A stretch of 57,480 bases of DNA from Streptomyces sp. PR69 (GCF_026420845.1 NZ_JAOWCB010000034.1:1-57480); one strand, 5' to 3'. Shown: positions 16,154-25,378, counted from the stretch's first letter. Notes: generated by a model from the letters alone, not told the origin. Numbers and translations: made by a program.

Positions 16154-18361
16154 CTATGAGCCGTTCTCGGCTTGTTCGCGGAGCTTCTCGGCGAGTGGGG
16201 CGGGCATGGGCTCGTGGCGGGCGTAGCTGCGGCTGAACTGGCCGGTGCCGTGGGAGATGGAGCGCAGGTCGATGGCGTACCGGCCGATCTCCAGCTCCGG
16301 CACTTCGGCGCGGACGAGGGTGCGGCCGCCCCCGGCCTGTTCGGTGCCGACGACGCGGCCGCGCCGTCCGGACAGATCGCTCATCACGGAGCCGACGTAG
16401 TCGTCGGAGACGAGGACCTGGACTTCGGCGACCGGTTCCAGCAGGTCGATGCGGGAGTCCGCGGCGGCTTCGCGGAGGGCAAGGGCGCCTGCGGTCTGGA
16501 AGGCGGCGTCCGAGGAGTCGACGGAGTGGGCTTTGCCGTCGCGCAGGGTGATGCGTACGTCAACGAGGGGGTAGCCGGCGGCGACTCCGCGTGCGGCCTG
16601 GGCGCGTACGCCTTTTTCCACGGAGGGGATGAACTGGCGGGGCACGGCGCCGCCGACGACCTTGTCGACGAATTCGATGCCGGAGCCGGCGGCCAGGGGT
16701 TCCACGTCGATCTCGCAGATGGCGTACTGGCCGTGGCCGCCGGACTGTTTGACATGGCGGCCGCGTCCGGCGGCGGGTGCGGCGAAGGTCTCGCGCAGGG
16801 ACACCTTGTGGGGGACGACGTCGACCTGGACGCCGTAGCGGCTGCGGAGCCGTTCGAGCGCGACGTCGGCGTGGGCTTCGCCGAGGCACCAGAGCACGAC
16901 CTGGTGGGTGGCCTGGTTCTGTTCCAGGCGCATGGTGGGGTCTTCGGCGACGAGCCGTGCGAGCCCCTGGGAGAGTTTGTCCTCGTCGGCTTTGCTGTGG
17001 GCCTGGATGGCGAGCGGGAGCAGCGGGTCGGGCATGCTCCAGGGCTCCATGAGCAGGGGGTTGTCCTTGGCGGAGAGGGTGTCTCCGGTCTCGGCGCGGC
17101 TGAGTTTGGCGACACAGGCCAGGTCGCCCGCGATGGCGTGGGCCATGGTGCGCTGCTGTTTGCCGAAGGGGGAGGTGAGGGCGCCTACCCGTTCGTCGAC
17201 GTCGTGGTCTTCGTGGCCGCGGTCGGCGAGGCCGTGTCCGGAGATATGGACGGTCTCGTCGGGCCGGAGGGTGCCGGAGAAGACGCGGACGAGGGAGATG
17301 CGGCCGACGTAGGGGTCGGAGTCGGTCTTGACGACTTCGGCGACCAGGGGCCCGTCCGGGTCGCAGGTGATCTGCGGGCGGGACTTGCCTTCGGGGGTCG
17401 TGACGGCCGGGGGAGTGGTCTCCAGGGGGGTGGGGAAGCCCCGGGTGATCAGCTCCAGGAGTTCCATGGTGCCCAGGCCCTGGCGGGCGCCGTTGACGGC
17501 GGGCGCGGCGGCGAGGACGGGGTGGAAGGCGCCGCGGGCGACGGCCTTCTCGAGGTCGTCGATGAGGGTGGTGAGGTCGATGTCCTCGCCGCCGAGGTAG
17601 CGGTCCATGAGGGTTTCGTCCTCGCTCTCGGAGATGATCCCCTCGATGAGCCGGTTGCGGGCCTCTTCGATGACGGTGGTCTGTTCGGCGTCGGGCGGGG
17701 TGTCCTTGCGTTCGCCGGAGGAGTAGTCGAAGACCTTCTGGGAGAGCAGTCCGATCAGTCCGGTGACGGGCGCGTGGCCGTCGGCGTGCTGGGGGCCGTA
17801 CAGGGGGAGGTACAGGGGCAGTACGGCGTCGGGGTCGTCGCCTCCGAAGATCTCGGCGCAGACGCGGGTGAGTTCCTCGTAGTCGGTGCGTGCGGTGTCC
17901 AGGTGGGTGATCACGATCGCGCGGGGCATGCCGACGGCGGCGCACTCCTCCCATACGGCGCGGCAGGAGCCGGCGACGGCGTCGGCCTCCTGGGCGGCCG
18001 AGACGACGAAGAGGGCCGCGTCCGCCGCTCGCAGACCGGCCCTCAGCTCTCCGACGAAGTCGGCGTATCCGGGGGTGTCGAGTAGGTTGATCTTGTAGCC
18101 GTCCCATTCGAGGGGGACGAGGGAGAGCTGTACGGAGCGCTGCTGCCGGTGTTCGATCTCGTCGTAGTCGGAGACGGTGGCGCCGTCCTCGACGCGCCCG
18201 GCGCGGTTGAGTGCCCCGGTGGCCTGGGCGAGAGCTTCGACCAGGGTGGTCTTTCCCGATCCGCTGTGGCCGACCAGCACCACATTCCGTACGGAGGCGG
18301 GCCGGTCGGCCGTTGTAGCCCTGCCGGCGGCTCCGGGGTGCGTGTTCGTCTTGTCGCCCAT
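16154..18361 (-). CDS. EF-G-like GTPase (EF-G2 type)
   Basis: This 735-residue protein has the five-domain layout of elongation factor G. G1 is GHSGSGKTTLVEA, G3 is LLDTPGYADFVGELRAGLRAADAALFV, and G4 reads VITHLD in place of the usual NKxD. G2 is also unusual (QQRSVQLSLVPLEWDG instead of ERGITI). Domain IV keeps ETFAAPAAGRGRHVKQSGGHGQYA, and domain V ends in ISHGTGQFSRSYARHEPMP. Actinobacterial EF-G2 proteins are paralogues of FusA whose role is unclear, and the altered G4 may change guanine specificity or affinity. ATG at 18361 follows the strong site GGGAGGAA. Confidence 0.88.
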   Translation of the reverse strand: MGDKTNTHPGAAGRATTADRPASVRNVVLVGHSGSGKTTLVEALAQATGALNRAGRVEDGATVSDYDEIEHRQQRSVQLSLVPLEWDGYKINLLDTPGYADFVGELRAGLRAADAALFVVSAAQEADAVAGSCRAVWEECAAVGMPRAIVITHLDTARTDYEELTRVCAEIFGGDDPDAVLPLYLPLYGPQHADGHAPVTGLIGLLSQKVFDYSSGERKDTPPDAEQTTVIEEARNRLIEGIISESEDETLMDRYLGGEDIDLTTLIDDLEKAVARGAFHPVLAAAPAVNGARQGLGTMELLELITRGFPTPLETTPPAVTTPEGKSRPQITCDPDGPLVAEVVKTDSDPYVGRISLVRVFSGTLRPDETVHISGHGLADRGHEDHDVDERVGALTSPFGKQQRTMAHAIAGDLACVAKLSRAETGDTLSAKDNPLLMEPWSMPDPLLPLAIQAHSKADEDKLSQGLARLVAEDPTMRLEQNQATHQVVLWCLGEAHADVALERLRSRYGVQVDVVPHKVSLRETFAAPAAGRGRHVKQSGGHGQYAICEIDVEPLAAGSGIEFVDKVVGGAVPRQFIPSVEKGVRAQAARGVAAGYPLVDVRITLRDGKAHSVDSSDAAFQTAGALALREAAADSRIDLLEPVAEVQVLVSDDYVGSVMSDLSGRRGRVVGTEQAGGGRTLVRAEVPELEIGRYAIDLRSISHGTGQFSRSYARHEPMPAPLAEKLREQAENGS

Positions 18362-18596
18362 GATGTGTTCCTCCCGACTCAGTGCACGGTGAGGTGTGGG
18401 CGCGGGACGCGGGAGCCGCGTGCAGCTCCGTCGATGCCCGCGGTGGTCTTTCGAGCTTTCCACTCAGGCCATGGTGCGTCCATACGTCGTACGCCGCCGT
18501 GGGGGCGGGTGCGCGCGGTGCGGGGGCGGGGCGTGGCTACGATGGGCCAGCCGGTGGCCGAAGGGGCCATGCGGCCCACCGACCCTCGGGAAGGCC

Positions 18597-19274
18597 ATGC
18601 TGAACAAGTACGCGCGTGCGTTTTTCACGCGTGTCCTCACGCCGTTCGCCGCGTTTCTGCTCCGCCGGGGGGTGAGTCCCGACGCGGTCACGCTGGTCGG
18701 CACCGCCGGGGTGGTGGCGGGTGCGCTGGTCTTCTTCCCCCGGGGCGAGTTCTTCTGGGGCACGGTCGTGATCACGCTGTTCGTGTTCTCGGATCTGGTC
18801 GACGGGAACATGGCGCGGCAGGCGGGGGTGTCCAGCCGCTGGGGCGCGTTCCTGGACTCGACGCTGGACCGGGTTGCGGACGGGGCGATCTTCGGCGGCT
18901 TCGCGCTCTGGTATGCGGGCGCGGGGGACGACAATGTGTTGTGTGCCGTCGCCATTTTCTGTCTGGCGAGCGGGCAGGTCGTGTCGTACACGAAGGCGCG
19001 CGGTGAGTCGATCGGTCTGCCGGTCGCGGTGAACGGCCTGGTGGAGCGCGCCGAGCGGCTGGTGATCTCGCTGGTCGCGGCGGGCTTGGCGGGGCTGCAC
19101 AAGTTCGGCGTGCCCGGGATCGACGTGCTGCTGCCGATCGCGTTGTGGCTGGTGGCCGTGGGCTCGCTGGTGACGCTGGGGCAGCGCGTGGTGACGGTGC
19201 GCCGGGAGGCGGCCGAGGCGGACGCGCAATCCGGTGCGGACGCCGCGCAGGACAGTGGGGCTGAGACGACATGA
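18597..19274 (+). CDS. pgsA: Phosphatidylinositol phosphate synthase
   Basis: This 225-residue membrane enzyme should join CDP-diacylglycerol to inositol-1-phosphate, the first step of phosphatidylinositol formation in actinobacteria. The CDP-alcohol phosphotransferase motif is complete: Asp66 and Asp69 in DLVDGNMAR, then eight residues, Gly83, Asp87 and Asp91 (GAFLDSTLD). About six hydrophobic helices surround it. PI rather than PG synthesis is inferred from position, because the acyltransferase and PimA genes follow with ATGA-type overlaps. The start is ATG at 18597 after GGGAAGG. Confidence 0.92.
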   Translation: MLNKYARAFFTRVLTPFAAFLLRRGVSPDAVTLVGTAGVVAGALVFFPRGEFFWGTVVITLFVFSDLVDGNMARQAGVSSRWGAFLDSTLDRVADGAIFGGFALWYAGAGDDNVLCAVAIFCLASGQVVSYTKARGESIGLPVAVNGLVERAERLVISLVAAGLAGLHKFGVPGIDVLLPIALWLVAVGSLVTLGQRVVTVRREAAEADAQSGADAAQDSGAETT

Positions 19275-20254
19275 CGCAGAACCACGGGGAGCACGGGGCA
19301 CGCGAGGCACGCGGGGAGCGCACAGACCGCGGGGAGCGGCAGACGGCGCAGGAGCGGATCGTGGACGCGCTGTACGGGCTCGGCTGGAGCACGGTCAAGA
19401 GGCTCCCGGAGCCCGTGGCCGCCCGGCTGGGCCGGCGCATCGCCGACACCGCGTGGAAGCGGCGCGGCAAGAGCGTGCTGCGTCTGGAGTCCAATCTGGC
19501 GCGGGTGGTTCCCGACGCGAGCCCGGCGCGGCTGGCCGCCCTGTCGCAGGCCGGCATGCGCTCGTACATGCGCTACTGGATGGAGTCGTTCCGGCTGCCC
19601 ACGTGGAGTGCGGAGCGGGTCAGGGACGCCTTCCAGCCGAAGGACGTGCACTATCTGACCGACGGCCTGGCAGCCGGGCGCGGGGTGATCCTGGCGCTGC
19701 CGCACCTGGCGAACTGGGATCTCGCCGGTGTCTGGGTGACGCGCACCCTGGGCGTCCCGTTCACGACGGTGGCCGAGCGGCTGCGGCCGGAGTCGCTGTA
19801 CGACCGGTTCGTGGCCTACCGCGAGAGCCTCGGCATGGAGGTGCTGCCGCACACCGGAGGGTCGGCCTTCGGGACGCTGGCGCGGCGGCTGCGCGCGGGC
19901 GGTCTGGTGTGCCTGGTCGCGGACCGCGATCTGTCGGCGTCCGGGGTGGAGGTGAAGTTCTTCGGCGACACGGCGCGGATGCCGGCCGGTCCTGCGATGC
20001 TGGCACAGCAGACAGGGGCGCTGCTGCTGCCGGCGACGCTCTGCTACGACGAGCCGCCTGTGATGCGCGGCCGGGTGCATCCGCCCATCGAGGTGCCCCA
20101 GACGGGTACGCGAGGCGAGAAGACGGCCGTCATGACGCAGGCGCTGGCGGACGCCTTCGCCACGGGCATCGCGGACCATCCGGAGGACTGGCACATGTTG
20201 CAGCGGCTGTGGCTGGCGGACCTCGATCCCGACCGGGGACAGGGGTCGCTGTGA
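19271..20254 (+). CDS. Phosphatidylinositol mannoside acyltransferase (PatA-like)
   Basis: This 327-residue protein belongs to the lipid A biosynthesis acyltransferase (LpxL/HtrB) superfamily. The catalytic HxxxxD motif is HLANWD (His145, Asp150), and further conserved blocks are GGLVCLVADRDLSASGVEVKFFG and ARMPAGPAMLAQQTGALLLPA. In PIM-making actinobacteria this enzyme acylates a mannose of phosphatidylinositol mannosides on the inner membrane face. The operon position between PI synthase and PimA supports this. The start overlaps the preceding stop by 4 bp. Confidence 0.9.
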   Translation: MTQNHGEHGAREARGERTDRGERQTAQERIVDALYGLGWSTVKRLPEPVAARLGRRIADTAWKRRGKSVLRLESNLARVVPDASPARLAALSQAGMRSYMRYWMESFRLPTWSAERVRDAFQPKDVHYLTDGLAAGRGVILALPHLANWDLAGVWVTRTLGVPFTTVAERLRPESLYDRFVAYRESLGMEVLPHTGGSAFGTLARRLRAGGLVCLVADRDLSASGVEVKFFGDTARMPAGPAMLAQQTGALLLPATLCYDEPPVMRGRVHPPIEVPQTGTRGEKTAVMTQALADAFATGIADHPEDWHMLQRLWLADLDPDRGQGSL

Positions 20255-21411
20255 AGATCGGCATCGTGTGTCCGTACTCATGGGATGTGCCGGGCGGCGT
20301 CCAGTTCCACATCAGGGATCTCGCGGAGCATCTGATCCGTCTCGGCCACCAGGTGTCCGTGCTGGCGCCCGCGGACGACGACACGCCGCTGCCGCCGTAC
20401 GTCGTCTCGGCGGGCCGGGCGGTGCCCGTGCCGTACAACGGGTCGGTCGCGCGGCTGAACTTCGGCTTCCTGTCAGCGGCGCGGGTCCGGCGCTGGCTGC
20501 AGACCGGGACGTTCGACGTCATCCACATCCATGAACCGGCCTCGCCGTCGCTGGGGCTGCTGAGCTGCTGGGCGGCGCAGGGTCCGATCGTGGCCACCTT
20601 CCACACCTCGAACCCGCGCTCCCGCGCGATGATCGCGGCGTATCCGATCCTCCAGCCCGCGCTGGAGAAGATCAGCGCGCGGATCGCGGTCAGCGAGTAC
20701 GCGCGGCGCACGCTGGTGGAGCATCTGGGCGGGGACGCGGTGGTCATCCCGAACGGAGTGGACGTCGCCTTCTTCGAGAAGGCAGAGCCGAAGGCGGAGT
20801 GGCAGGGGCAGACGATCGGCTTCATCGGCCGTATCGACGAACCCCGCAAGGGCCTGCCGGTGCTGATGAAGGCCCTCCCGCGGATTCTCGAAGCCTGCCC
20901 GGGGGCCCGGCTGCTGGTCGCGGGGCGCGGCGACGAGGAGGAGGCCGTCGCCACGCTGCCGCGTGAGATGCGGGAGCGGGTGGAGTTCCTCGGGATGGTC
21001 AGCGACGAGGACAAGGCGCGGCTGCTGCGGAGCGTGGACGTGTATGTGGCCCCCAACACCGGCGGGGAGAGCTTCGGCATCATCCTCGTCGAGGCGATGT
21101 CGGCGGGCGCGCCGGTGCTCGCAGCGGACCTCGACGCCTTCGCCCAGGTCCTCGACCAGGGTGCGGCCGGCGAGCTCTTCGCCAACGAGGACGCGGACGC
21201 GCTGGCCGACGCGGCGATCGCCCTGCTGCACGACCCAGTCCGGCGCGCCGAGCTGCGGAAGCGGGGGAGCGCGCATGTGCGGCGCTTCGACTGGTCGACG
21301 GTGGGCACGGACATCCTGGCGGTCTACGAGACGGTGACGGACGGCGCGGCGTCGGTCGCCGCGGACGAACGCACGGGTTTCCGCGCGCGATTCGGCCTGG
21401 CCCGCGACTGA
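20251..21411 (+). CDS. pimA: Phosphatidylinositol alpha-mannosyltransferase
   Basis: This 386-residue GT4 (GT-B fold) glycosyltransferase adds the first mannose from GDP-mannose to phosphatidylinositol. The N-terminus KIGIVCPYSWDVPGGVQFHI carries the Gly-Gly loop. HIHEPASPSLGLL and VATFHT lie in the acceptor domain, and GRIDEPRKGLPVL begins the donor domain. The EX7E-type motif is ESFGIILVEAMSAGAPVLA (Glu273 onward). The start is GTG at 20251, overlapping the upstream stop (GTGA). It completes a three-gene PI/PIM operon whose order matches Mycobacterium. Confidence 0.92.
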   Translation: MKIGIVCPYSWDVPGGVQFHIRDLAEHLIRLGHQVSVLAPADDDTPLPPYVVSAGRAVPVPYNGSVARLNFGFLSAARVRRWLQTGTFDVIHIHEPASPSLGLLSCWAAQGPIVATFHTSNPRSRAMIAAYPILQPALEKISARIAVSEYARRTLVEHLGGDAVVIPNGVDVAFFEKAEPKAEWQGQTIGFIGRIDEPRKGLPVLMKALPRILEACPGARLLVAGRGDEEEAVATLPREMRERVEFLGMVSDEDKARLLRSVDVYVAPNTGGESFGIILVEAMSAGAPVLAADLDAFAQVLDQGAAGELFANEDADALADAAIALLHDPVRRAELRKRGSAHVRRFDWSTVGTDILAVYETVTDGAASVAADERTGFRARFGLARD

Positions 21412-22270
21412 CCCTCCGGGCGGGCCGGGGCTGTGCCCCCGGCCCCCCTTCGGGGGGGGAGGAGCGCGGCTCGGCCTGGCTGCCGCGGGCGGCAGCTCTG
21501 TGGTGTCTGGCGGTTCGCGTTTCACTGGTGACGGTTCCGGCCGGTGTGTTGGGTCCGTGCCTGCGGCCCGGCCGCCGCGGGTGGCAGCCGTGCGTGCTCG
21601 TACGGTGCGGCGTGACGGCGCCGCGCCGAGCGCGTCCCGCCCGCGCCCCGCCCTCAGCGGCGGCCCGGCGGCTGGGGCAGGCCCGGTCATACCGCCGCCG
21701 GCGGGCAGCGGCCCCGGCGGCGACGGCTTGCTCTGCTTCCTGCGACGGCCGCGTCCGTTGCGCGGGTGCGCCCGCTCGCCCCCGCGCGCCTTCTGTGGCT
21801 GAGCCCGGCTCTCGAGTTCAGCTCCGTCCTGGCTCCGGTCGTCCCCACCCGCCGTACACCCACCCCCCCGGAGCGGGCGCGCGCGACGCTGGGGCGGGCG
21901 TCGGGAAGTGGCCCCTGCGACGGCCGGGCAGGCGGTGCCTGCCCCTTCCTCCAGGGGACCGGAGAGAGCTGGACGCGTCGGCCCGCTGCCTTCGCACCGG
22001 GAGGAGCGGGCATGTGCGGTCGGCGGCGCGGAGCCCCCGCCCCTGGGGGCGGCCGCTTCCCGCTCCCTCCGCCCGAAGGGGGTCCGGGGCTTGCCCCCGG
22101 TTACGGGATGGGAGGGCCCTGTGCCCCCCGGGGGGCACGGGGGAAGGGCAGGGCTGGGGACACGCCCCGCGGGGGCCCGCGCCCCGGGGACCAGGGGCGG
22201 CGGGAAGCCCCCGGGCACCTGGGACCGGGGCTGAAAGCGGGCCGCAGGCCCACCGGTAGCCTTGGCCGCC
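21412..22270. other. Gene-free, extremely GC-rich 0.86-kb spacer
   Basis: I find no credible gene here on either strand. Open frames exist only because stop codons are rare at this GC content, and their translations are runs of Gly, Pro, Arg and Ala without fold-like patterns. The region begins with a C6/G6 hairpin behind pimA and holds many G-runs, repeated GGCGGC tracts, and a perfect 18-bp palindrome at 22121-22138. It ends at the LemA-like gene, whose promoter must lie at the right-hand end. Confidence 0.6.
21443..21457 (+). terminator. Short GC hairpin after pimA
   Basis: Six C residues, TTC and at least six G residues form a compact hairpin 31 nt downstream of the pimA stop, preceded by the GTGCCCCCGG module seen elsewhere in the window's spacers. 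Confidence 0.5.
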
Positions 22271-22813
22271 GTGACCGCAACCCTGATCTGGATTTTCGTC
22301 GCCCTCGTGGCCATCGGCCTGTACCTCAGCTGGACCGCCGGACGGCTCGACCGGCTGCACGCCCGCATCGACGCCGCCCGCGCCGCCCTCGACGCGCAGC
22401 TGCTGCGGCGCGCCTCGGTCACCCAGGAGCTGGCCACCTCCGGGGTACTCGACCCCGCCGCGTCGATCGTGCTGTACGAAGCCGCGCACGCCGCTCGCCA
22501 GGCGGAAGAGGAGCAGCGGGAAGTCGCGGAGAGCGAGCTGAGCGCCGCGCTGCGGGCGGTGTTCGGCGAGCCGGAGCAGGTGGAGGCGGTCCGTGAGGTC
22601 CCCGGCGGCGAGGAGGCCGCGGGTGAGCTGGCGCAGGCGGTGCGCCGGGTGCCCATGGCCCGCCGGTTCCACAACGACTCCGTCCGCGCCGCCCGCGCAC
22701 TGCGCCGCCACCGCAAGGTCCGCTGGTTCCGGCTCGCCGGCCACGCCCCGTTCCCGATGGCGTTCGAGATGGACGACGAGCCCCCGGCCGCGCTCGCGGA
22801 CCGCGCCGCCTGA
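22271..22813 (+). CDS. LemA-like membrane-anchored coiled-coil protein
   Basis: This is a 180-residue protein. An N-terminal transmembrane helix (TLIWIFVALVAIGLYLSW) is followed by long helices (GRLDRLHARIDAARAALDAQLLRRA), resembling the start of LemA proteins. The C-terminal block MARRFHNDSVRAARALRRHRKVRWFRLAGHAPFPMAFEMDDE resembles the LemA end (ARRFYNxAV...). Function in this family is unknown. GTG at 22271 was chosen; TTG at 22262 is an alternative. The gene stands between the GC-rich spacer and pdxS. Confidence 0.7.
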   Translation: MTATLIWIFVALVAIGLYLSWTAGRLDRLHARIDAARAALDAQLLRRASVTQELATSGVLDPAASIVLYEAAHAARQAEEEQREVAESELSAALRAVFGEPEQVEAVREVPGGEEAAGELAQAVRRVPMARRFHNDSVRAARALRRHRKVRWFRLAGHAPFPMAFEMDDEPPAALADRAA

Positions 22814-22921
22814 CGCGGGGGTAAAACGATCCACCGGGTCATCATTGGCCCTTGCCGTGGACTGGGAGGCACATGTTGCATCGGGGAGGCAACACACCGT
22901 CTTCATCGAGTGAGGTCTTCC

Positions 22922-23842
22922 GTGTCCACGCAGTCCACCACCTCGCAGGCCGCTGACACCCCGGCGACTGGCACCGCGCGCGTCAAGCGCGGCATGGCCG
23001 AGCAGCTCAAGGGCGGTGTGATCATGGATGTGGTCACCCCCGAGCAGGCCAAGATCGCCGAGGACGCGGGCGCGGTCGCCGTCATGGCGCTGGAGCGTGT
23101 CCCGGCCGACATCCGCAAGGACGGCGGGGTGGCCCGGATGTCCGACCCGGACATGATCGAGGGCATCATCGACGCCGTGTCGATCCCGGTCATGGCCAAG
23201 TCCCGGATCGGTCACTTCGTCGAGGCGCAGGTGCTGCAGTCGCTCGGCGTCGACTACATCGACGAGTCCGAGGTGCTCACCCCCGCCGACGAGGTCAACC
23301 ACTCCGACAAGTGGTCCTTCACCACCCCGTTCGTGTGCGGCGCCACCAACCTGGGCGAGGCTCTGCGCCGTATCGCCGAGGGCGCGGCGATGATCCGCTC
23401 CAAGGGCGAGGCCGGCACCGGCAACGTCGTGGAGGCCGTCCGCCATCTGCGCCAGATCAAGAACGAGATCGGCCAGCTGCGGGCCCTGGACAACCATGAG
23501 CTGTACGCCGCCGCCAAGGAGCTGCGCGCCCCGTACGAGCTGGTCAAGGAGGTCGCCGAGCTGGGCAAGCTGCCGGTCGTGCTGTTCTCCGCGGGCGGTG
23601 TGGCCACCCCGGCCGACGCCGCGCTGATGCGCCAGCTGGGCGCCGAGGGCGTTTTCGTCGGCTCCGGCATCTTCAAGTCCGGCGACCCGGCCAAGCGTGC
23701 CGCCGCGATCGTGAAGGCCACCACCTTCTACGACGACCCGAAGATCATCGCGGATGCGTCGCGGAACCTGGGCGAGGCCATGGTGGGCATCAACTGCGAC
23801 ACCCTGCCCGAGGCCGAGCGCTACGCCAACCGCGGCTGGTAA
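22922..23842 (+). CDS. pdxS: Pyridoxal 5'-phosphate synthase, lyase subunit
   Basis: This 306-residue PdxS/SNZ TIM barrel condenses ribose 5-phosphate, glyceraldehyde 3-phosphate and ammonia into PLP; twelve copies form the core of the PdxST complex. Diagnostic stretches are KGGVIMDVVTPEQAKIAEDAGAVAVMALERVP, VMAKSRIGHFVEAQ with catalytic Lys93, and GEAGTGNVVEAVRH. The start is GTG at 22922. The adjacent pdxT supplies ammonia, and the 6-nt gap implies one transcript. Confidence 0.96.
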   Translation: MSTQSTTSQAADTPATGTARVKRGMAEQLKGGVIMDVVTPEQAKIAEDAGAVAVMALERVPADIRKDGGVARMSDPDMIEGIIDAVSIPVMAKSRIGHFVEAQVLQSLGVDYIDESEVLTPADEVNHSDKWSFTTPFVCGATNLGEALRRIAEGAAMIRSKGEAGTGNVVEAVRHLRQIKNEIGQLRALDNHELYAAAKELRAPYELVKEVAELGKLPVVLFSAGGVATPADAALMRQLGAEGVFVGSGIFKSGDPAKRAAAIVKATTFYDDPKIIADASRNLGEAMVGINCDTLPEAERYANRGW

Positions 23843-23848
23843 GCAGCG

Positions 23849-24439
23849 ATGAGCACCCCCGTCATCGGAGTCCTGGCCCTCCAGGGCGATGTCCGGGAGC
23901 ATCTGATCGCCCTGGCCGCGGCGGACGCCGTGGCCAGGCCGGTCAGACGCCCCGAGGAGCTGGCCGAGGTCGACGCGCTGGTGATACCCGGCGGTGAGTC
24001 GACCACCATGTCCAAGCTGGCCACGCTGTTCGGCGTGGCGGAGCCGCTGCGCGCCCGCATTAGGTCGGGCATGCCCGTCTACGGCACCTGCGCCGGACTG
24101 ATCATGCTCGCGGACAAGATCCTCGACCCCCGCTCCGGCCAGGAGACCTTCGGCGGCATCGACATGATCGTGCGCCGGAACGCCTTCGGACGGCAGAACG
24201 AGTCCTTCGAGGCGGCCGTCGAGGTCGCGGGCGTCGCGGGCGGCCCGGTCGAGGGCGTCTTCATCCGCGCCCCGTGGGTGGAGTCCGTGGGCGCACAGGC
24301 CGAGGTGCTCGCCGAGTACGACGGCCATATCGTCGCCGTGCGCCAGGGCAATGTCCTGGCGACCTCGTTCCACCCGGAGCTGACCGGCGACCACCGGCTG
24401 CACGCGCTGTTCGCAGAGATGGTGCGCGCGGCGGGCTGA
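23849..24439 (+). CDS. pdxT: Pyridoxal 5'-phosphate synthase, glutaminase subunit
   Basis: This 196-residue class I glutamine amidotransferase releases ammonia from glutamine for PdxS. The triad is visible: Cys81 in VYGTCAGLIML, and His175 with Glu177 in TSFHPEL. The oxyanion loop GGESTTM and the ending HALFAEMVRAAG are typical. It follows pdxS closely and precedes yebC, the same order as in many actinobacteria. Confidence 0.96.
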   Translation: MSTPVIGVLALQGDVREHLIALAAADAVARPVRRPEELAEVDALVIPGGESTTMSKLATLFGVAEPLRARIRSGMPVYGTCAGLIMLADKILDPRSGQETFGGIDMIVRRNAFGRQNESFEAAVEVAGVAGGPVEGVFIRAPWVESVGAQAEVLAEYDGHIVAVRQGNVLATSFHPELTGDHRLHALFAEMVRAAG

Positions 24440-24501
24440 GCCCATCCCGGTAGGATCTCTGGCGAACACAGCAGGTTGGGTAACGCGAAGGAGACAGGCA
24501 G

Positions 24502-25254
24502 ATGTCCGGCCACTCTAAATGGGCTACGACGAAGCACAAGAAGGCCGTGATCGACGCCAAGCGCGGCAAGCTCTTCGCGAAGCTGATCAAGAACATCGAG
24601 GTCGCGGCCCGCACCGGCGGGGCCGACCCGGACGGCAACCCGACGCTGTACGACGCCATCCAGAAGGCCAAGAAGCAGTCGGTTCCGAACAAGAACATCG
24701 ACTCGGCGGTCAAGCGCGGCGGCGGCCTTGAGGGCGGCGGCGTCGACTATGAGACGATCATGTACGAGGGTTACGGCCCGAACGGCGTCGCGGTGCTGGT
24801 CGAGTGCCTCACCGACAACCGCAACCGCGCCGCCTCCGACGTCCGCGTGGCGATGACCCGCAACGGCGGTTCGATGGCCGACCCGGGCTCGGTGTCGTAC
24901 CTGTTCAACCGCAAGGGCGTCGTCGTCCTGCCCAAGGGCGAGCTGACCGAGGACGATGTGCTCGGCGCGGTGCTCGACGCGGGCGCCGAGGAGGTCAATG
25001 ACCTCGGTGAGAGCTTCGAGGTCATCAGCGAGGCCACCGACCTGGTCGCGGTCCGCACCGCGCTCCAGGAGGCCGGCATCGACTACGAGTCGGCCGAGGC
25101 CAGCTTTGTCCCGACCATGCAGGTCGAGCTGGACGAGGACGGCGCGCGGAAGATCTTCAAGCTGATCGACGCGCTGGAGGACAGCGACGACGTGCAGAAC
25201 GTCTTCGCCAACTTCGACGTCGCCGACGACATCATGGCGAAGGTGGACGCCTGA
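24502..25254 (+). CDS. yebC: YebC/PmpR-family protein
   Basis: This 250-residue protein begins SGHSKWATTKHKKAVIDAKRGK, the hallmark of the YebC/TACO1 family, with VEVLVECLTDN-like and PSYLF-like elements further on (ALLVECLTDNRNRAASDVR and VSYLFNRKGVV). Members have been reported as DNA-binding transcription regulators and, more recently, as ribosome-associated factors that ease translation of difficult motifs. It sits next to ruvC, its usual neighbour, and has a strong AAGGAG site 9 nt before ATG. Confidence 0.95.
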   Translation: MSGHSKWATTKHKKAVIDAKRGKLFAKLIKNIEVAARTGGADPDGNPTLYDAIQKAKKQSVPNKNIDSAVKRGGGLEGGGVDYETIMYEGYGPNGVAVLVECLTDNRNRAASDVRVAMTRNGGSMADPGSVSYLFNRKGVVVLPKGELTEDDVLGAVLDAGAEEVNDLGESFEVISEATDLVAVRTALQEAGIDYESAEASFVPTMQVELDEDGARKIFKLIDALEDSDDVQNVFANFDVADDIMAKVDA

Positions 25255-25378
25255 CCCTGCGTCATACGCGGGAGCCGCACAGGCCGATGACGGACGGGCC
25301 GACGGGACACACCCCCGTCGGCCCGTCCGTTGTCAGTGCCGGGCGATAGCCTGCACAAACAGACGAAGGGAGGGGCAC

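Noticed and set aside
21818..22270. Possible protein gene in the GC-rich spacer upstream of the LemA-like gene
   Set aside because: The frame joins the LemA-like region only out of frame; composition is Gly/Pro/Arg-rich and no ribosome site or motif is visible.
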